A stretch of 64,000 nucleotides of DNA from Caulobacteraceae bacterium. GTDB taxonomy: Bacteria > Pseudomonadota > Alphaproteobacteria > Caulobacterales > Caulobacteraceae. The DNA is taken from the NCBI GenBank assembly GCA_031291645.1, contig JARLIQ010000034.1, positions 1 to 64,000 on the forward strand, in the 5' to 3' direction. A model generated the notes under the pieces. The model made no database searches, was not told the origin of the DNA, and saw nothing but the letters and a program-made list of their open reading frames with translations. Shown here in pieces: positions 61,486 through 64,000 of the stretch; positions within the stretch are counted from its first letter, which is position 1, and every line of letters begins with the position of its first letter. The position numbers were made by a program, and so were the translations under genes.

Positions 61486-62232
61486 CTAACCGCGGACGAC
61501 CGCCAGCGGCCCGGCGGCCTGGCAGGTCGGCATCAGCTCGAGCGTGTTGACGTTGACGTGGGCCGGCAGGCTGGTGACCCAGAACACGCTCTCGGCGATG
61601 TCCTCGGCCGTGAGCGGCTGGGCCCCGGCGTAGACGCCGGCCGCCTTGTCGGCGTCGCCGTGGAAGCGGACGGTCGAGAACTCGGTCCCGCCGCACAGGC
61701 CTGGCTCGATGTCGGTCACCCGCACCCCGCGCCCGACCAGATCGGCCCGCAGGTTGAGCGAGAACTGGCGCACGAAGGCTTTGGAGCCGCCGTAGACGTT
61801 GCCGCCCGGATACGGATAGCTGGCCGCGACCGAGCCCATGTTGACCACATGGCCCCGACCGCGCTCGACCATGCCCGGCAGAAGGGCGCGGGTGATGTAG
61901 ACCAGTCCCTTCACATTGGTGTCGATCATCTGGTCCCAGTCGTCCAGCGAGGCGCGGTCGGCCGGCTCCAGGCCGAGCGCCAGGCCGGCGTTGTTGACCA
62001 GAACCTCGACCGCCGCGAACGGTTCGGGCAGGCCGGCGATGGCCGCGCCCACCGCCGCCCGGTCGCGCACGTCCAGGGTCAGGGGCAGGAGGTTTTCGCC
62101 GAGTTCGGCCTTGAGTTCGGCCAGGCGTTCCGCGCGGCGGCCGGTCGCGACGACCTTGGCGCCGGCGCGCACGTAGCGGTGGGCGATAGCCCAGCCGAAG
62201 CCGGACGTCGCGCCGGTGACGAGTACGATCAA
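61486..62232 (-). CDS. Short-chain dehydrogenase/reductase (YdfG-like)
   Basis: A 248-residue NAD(P)-dependent oxidoreductase. The TTG start (62232) is preceded by CTCGGAGAGCAGTGTC. The Rossmann motif is VTGATSGFGWAIAHRYVRAG, with NNAGLALGLEP, a catalytic Ser in NMGSVAASYPYPG and YxxxK in VYGGSKAFV. RVTDIEPGLCGGTEFSTVRF and TLELMPT at the end match the YdfG/3-hydroxy-acid dehydrogenase subfamily. It starts 22 bp after the aminotransferase stop and is probably co-transcribed. The pair would handle amino-acid or hydroxy-acid intermediates. Confidence 0.93.
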   Translation of the reverse strand: MIVLVTGATSGFGWAIAHRYVRAGAKVVATGRRAERLAELKAELGENLLPLTLDVRDRAAVGAAIAGLPEPFAAVEVLVNNAGLALGLEPADRASLDDWDQMIDTNVKGLVYITRALLPGMVERGRGHVVNMGSVAASYPYPGGNVYGGSKAFVRQFSLNLRADLVGRGVRVTDIEPGLCGGTEFSTVRFHGDADKAAGVYAGAQPLTAEDIAESVFWVTSLPAHVNVNTLELMPTCQAAGPLAVVRG

Positions 62233-62254
62233 GACACTGCTCTCCGAGAAGGAC

Positions 62255-63631
62255 CTACGCCGCGAGGCGATTGGAGATCCGGCCCATGGCGGTGTCGAGG
62301 CCCTTGTGGAAGCGGGCGGCCATCTCGACGATCTCGGCCTGGTCGATGATCAGCGGCGGGGTGAAGGCGATGCGGTCGCCGATCGCCCGTACGATCAGTC
62401 CGTGCTCCAGGCAGGCGCGCTCGACCTCGGGTCCGGCCTTCACCGCGTCCGGATAGGGCGCCTTGGTCGCCCTGTCCTGCACCAGTTCGACACCGGCGAT
62501 CAGGCCAACGCCGCGCACGTCGCCGACCAGCGGATGCTCGCGCAGCTTTTCCAGCTCGCCCAGGAAGATGAGGCTCATCGCCCGTACGTGGCCGAGGATG
62601 TCGCGCTCCTCGTAGATCTTCAGCACCTCCAGGGCGACCGCGCAGGGCACCGGGTGGCCGCCATAGGTATAGCCGTGGCCGAAGCTGCCGTTGCGCTTGC
62701 TGCCCTCGATCAGACTTTCGAAGATCGGCTCGCTGATCAGCAGGGCCGAAATCGGCTGGTAGGCGGCCGACAGCTGCTTGGCGCAGCTCAGCATGTCCGG
62801 CGCGATGCCGTAGGTCTCGCTGCCCCACAGGTTTCCGGTACGGCCGAAGCCGCAGATCACCTCGTCGACGCAGAGCAGGATGTCGTGGCGCTTGAGGATC
62901 GGCTGAATCGCCTCGAAATAGCCGCGCGGGGGGGTGATGGCGCCGCCGCCGCCCTGTACGGGCTCGACGAACATGGCGGCGATGGTGTCGGGTCCCTCGG
63001 CGAGGATCAGGGCCTCCAGCCGCTCCGCCATGCGGGCGGAGAACTGCTCCTCACTCTCGCCCTGCTCGCCGAAGCGGTAATAGTTCGGGTTGTCGGCGTG
63101 GATGAATCCCGGCAGCGGCAGGTTGAAGCCGGCGTACATGTGCGGCTGGCCGGATAGGCTGGCCGCCGCGACGGTGTTGCCGTGATAGCCGCGCACGCGG
63201 CCGATGATCTTCCGCTTCTCCGGCTTGCCGCGCATGACGTTGTAGTGCCAGGCGAGCTTGATCGCCGCGTCGTTGGCTTCCGAGCCGCTGCACTGGAACA
63301 GGACGCGGGCCATCGGGGCTGGCGCGATCGACAGCAGCTTGGCCGCCAGCTCCACGGCCGGACCGTGCCCCTTGCTGAAGAAGGTGTGGTAGAACGGCAG
63401 CTTCAGCATCTGGTCGTAGGCGGCCTTGGCCAGCCGATGTTCGCTGAAGCCCAGGCTGGCCGACCACAGGCCGGCCATCGCCTCGATGTATTCGCGGCCC
63501 TCGACGTCCCAGACCCTCACGCCCTCGCCCCGCTCCATCAGAACGGCGCCGTTCTGCTGGTGGTCGTAGAGGTTGGTCTGCTGGTGCACCAACGAATGGG
63601 CGTCCAGTTCGTGAAGCTGCGAACGATTCAA
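62255..63631 (-). CDS. Class III PLP-dependent aminotransferase (omega-transaminase-like)
   Basis: A 458-residue aminotransferase. The TTG start at 63631 is supported by GACAGGAGAGCTTGAG. The fold is evident from FHTFFSKGHGPAVELAAKLL-type sequence, QCSGSEANDAAIKLAWHYNV, RVRGYHGNTVAAASLSGQPH and ICGFGRTGNLWGSETYGIAP. The likely PLP lysine is in LSCAKQLSAAYQPISALLIS, and YGGHPVPCAVALEVLKIYEE follows. This pattern fits pyruvate-dependent omega-transaminases or related class III enzymes. It heads an operon with the SDR, so a two-step conversion of an amino compound is plausible. A GC-rich hairpin lies just upstream (63688-63717). Confidence 0.94.
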   Translation of the reverse strand: MNRSQLHELDAHSLVHQQTNLYDHQQNGAVLMERGEGVRVWDVEGREYIEAMAGLWSASLGFSEHRLAKAAYDQMLKLPFYHTFFSKGHGPAVELAAKLLSIAPAPMARVLFQCSGSEANDAAIKLAWHYNVMRGKPEKRKIIGRVRGYHGNTVAAASLSGQPHMYAGFNLPLPGFIHADNPNYYRFGEQGESEEQFSARMAERLEALILAEGPDTIAAMFVEPVQGGGGAITPPRGYFEAIQPILKRHDILLCVDEVICGFGRTGNLWGSETYGIAPDMLSCAKQLSAAYQPISALLISEPIFESLIEGSKRNGSFGHGYTYGGHPVPCAVALEVLKIYEERDILGHVRAMSLIFLGELEKLREHPLVGDVRGVGLIAGVELVQDRATKAPYPDAVKAGPEVERACLEHGLIVRAIGDRIAFTPPLIIDQAEIVEMAARFHKGLDTAMGRISNRLAA

Positions 63632-63687
63632 CTCAAGCTCTCCTGTCCCGCGAATGACGCCGCGAGGCGCGTCTGATCGACGGCGAA

Positions 63688-63717
63688 GCCCGGCCGGCCG
63701 TCGGGCGCCGGCCGGGC
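63688..63717 (-). terminator. GC-rich hairpin after the partial TBDR gene
   Basis: GCCCGGCCGG and CCGGCCGGGC form a perfect 10-bp stem with a 10-base loop, 14 bp beyond the stop of the partial TBDR gene (minus strand) and 57 bp before the aminotransferase start. There is no T-tract, so it may be a factor-dependent terminator or mRNA-stability hairpin rather than an intrinsic terminator. Confidence 0.45.
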
Positions 63718-63730
63718 CGCTGTCCTAGTC

Positions 63731-64000
63731 CTAGTAGTGAACCTTCAGCGTGACGCCGTAGGTGAGCGGCGGCCCGTACATGACCGCCGGGTTGGCCAGG
63801 ACCGCAGTCCGGTTGGCGAAGACGATGTAGCGCTTGTCGGCGAGGTTCTTGCCCCAGAGCGAGACCTCCCAGCGGCCGTTGACCGAGGTCACGCCGATCC
63901 GCGCGTCGAACAGATCGTAGCCGGGGATGGCGTAATACTTGCCGTAGACCGGATTGACAACCTTGGGGTCGAAGTTCTCGCTCGACTGGACGCTGTAGCC
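63731..64000 (-). CDS. TonB-dependent receptor, C-terminal end (partial)
   Basis: Reading the minus strand from the right edge gives an uninterrupted 89-residue frame (from GYSVQSSENFDPKVVNPVYG to the terminus) that ends VTLKVHY and TAG. SWEGKN-type strands are visible (WEVSLWGKNLADKRYIVFAN), a common signature of the last barrel strands of TBDRs, and the final residue is aromatic. The N-terminal part lies outside the window. It is not in the ORF track because it lacks its start here. It is the third TBDR of the window and lies upstream of the aminotransferase on the same strand. Confidence 0.85.
   Translation of the reverse strand, partial: GYSVQSSENFDPKVVNPVYGKYYAIPGYDLFDARIGVTSVNGRWEVSLWGKNLADKRYIVFANRTAVLANPAVMYGPPLTYGVTLKVHY

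Noticed and set aside
1-64000. Search by eye for tRNA, rRNA, CRISPR arrays, IS elements and phage genes
   Set aside because: None was seen. The only long repeats are the TPR blocks and the paralogous GT9-like domains.

Overview
The window reads as the chromosome of a high-GC, free-living alphaproteobacterium, most likely Caulobacteraceae (Caulobacter/Phenylobacterium-like). This is an inference from three things: GC-rich coding on nearly every strand and frame, several TonB-dependent receptors (TBDRs) of the type these oligotrophs use for nutrient uptake, and a polysaccharide-utilisation layout with LacI-type control. No rRNA, tRNA, CRISPR array, phage, transposase or plasmid function was seen. 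About 50 genes are tightly packed, many with 4-bp stop/start overlaps. Many starts were moved inward from the ORF track to fit ribosome-binding sites or signal peptides.

Layout. 0-1.6 kb: a cyclic-nucleotide-domain flavoprotein reductase. 1.8-6.9 kb: a MacAB-TolC-like export set (outer-membrane factor, small lipoprotein, ATPase, permease, adaptor). 6.9-11.5 kb: two tandem TPR/glycosyltransferase-9-like proteins downstream of a Ser/Thr-rich secreted protein. 11.8-16.1 kb: a TBDR followed by a FecI-like sigma factor and preceded by a TetR regulator. 16.3-17.3 kb: SnoaL-like and VOC small proteins. 17.3-31 kb: a glycan-utilisation regulon (LacI regulator, GH2 enzyme, carbohydrate-type TBDR, GH3 ExoP-like beta-glucosidase, two sugar MFS transporters) with five copies of a GACAGCGCTGTC-type operator. 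31-37 kb: a GH18-like secreted protein, a DEAD-box RNA helicase, an HSL-type hydrolase, a saccharopine-dehydrogenase-like reductase and an SRPBCC protein. 36.8-40.3 kb: a SrpA-like catalase, cytochrome b561 and NIPSNAP-like operon beside an MbfA-like ferritin/VIT iron exporter. 40.4-46.3 kb: a TauD-family dioxygenase diverging from an MFS carrier, a second HSL hydrolase, a two-domain kinase fusion and an FMN reductase. 46.3-57.6 kb: an AaeB-type FUSC efflux operon and an EmrAB-NodT operon flanking a LysR regulator, then a DHA1 MFS exporter. 57.7-64 kb: aldo/keto reductase, MocR regulator, TauE/SafE permease, SDR and class-III aminotransferase, and the C-terminal end of another TBDR.

How it works together. 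The clearest system is the 17-31 kb regulon. The TBDR imports oligosaccharide across the outer membrane, the exported GH3 and GH2 enzymes trim it, and the two MFS permeases take up the sugars. The LacI protein, encoded last in the TBDR-GH2-lacI run, probably represses all of it through operators that overlap the predicted promoters. The most speculative but interesting locus is the TPR-GT9 pair with the Ser/Thr-rich secreted protein, whose architecture recalls TPR-type protein glycosyltransferases. Three multi-component efflux systems and two oxidative or iron-stress modules make up much of the rest.
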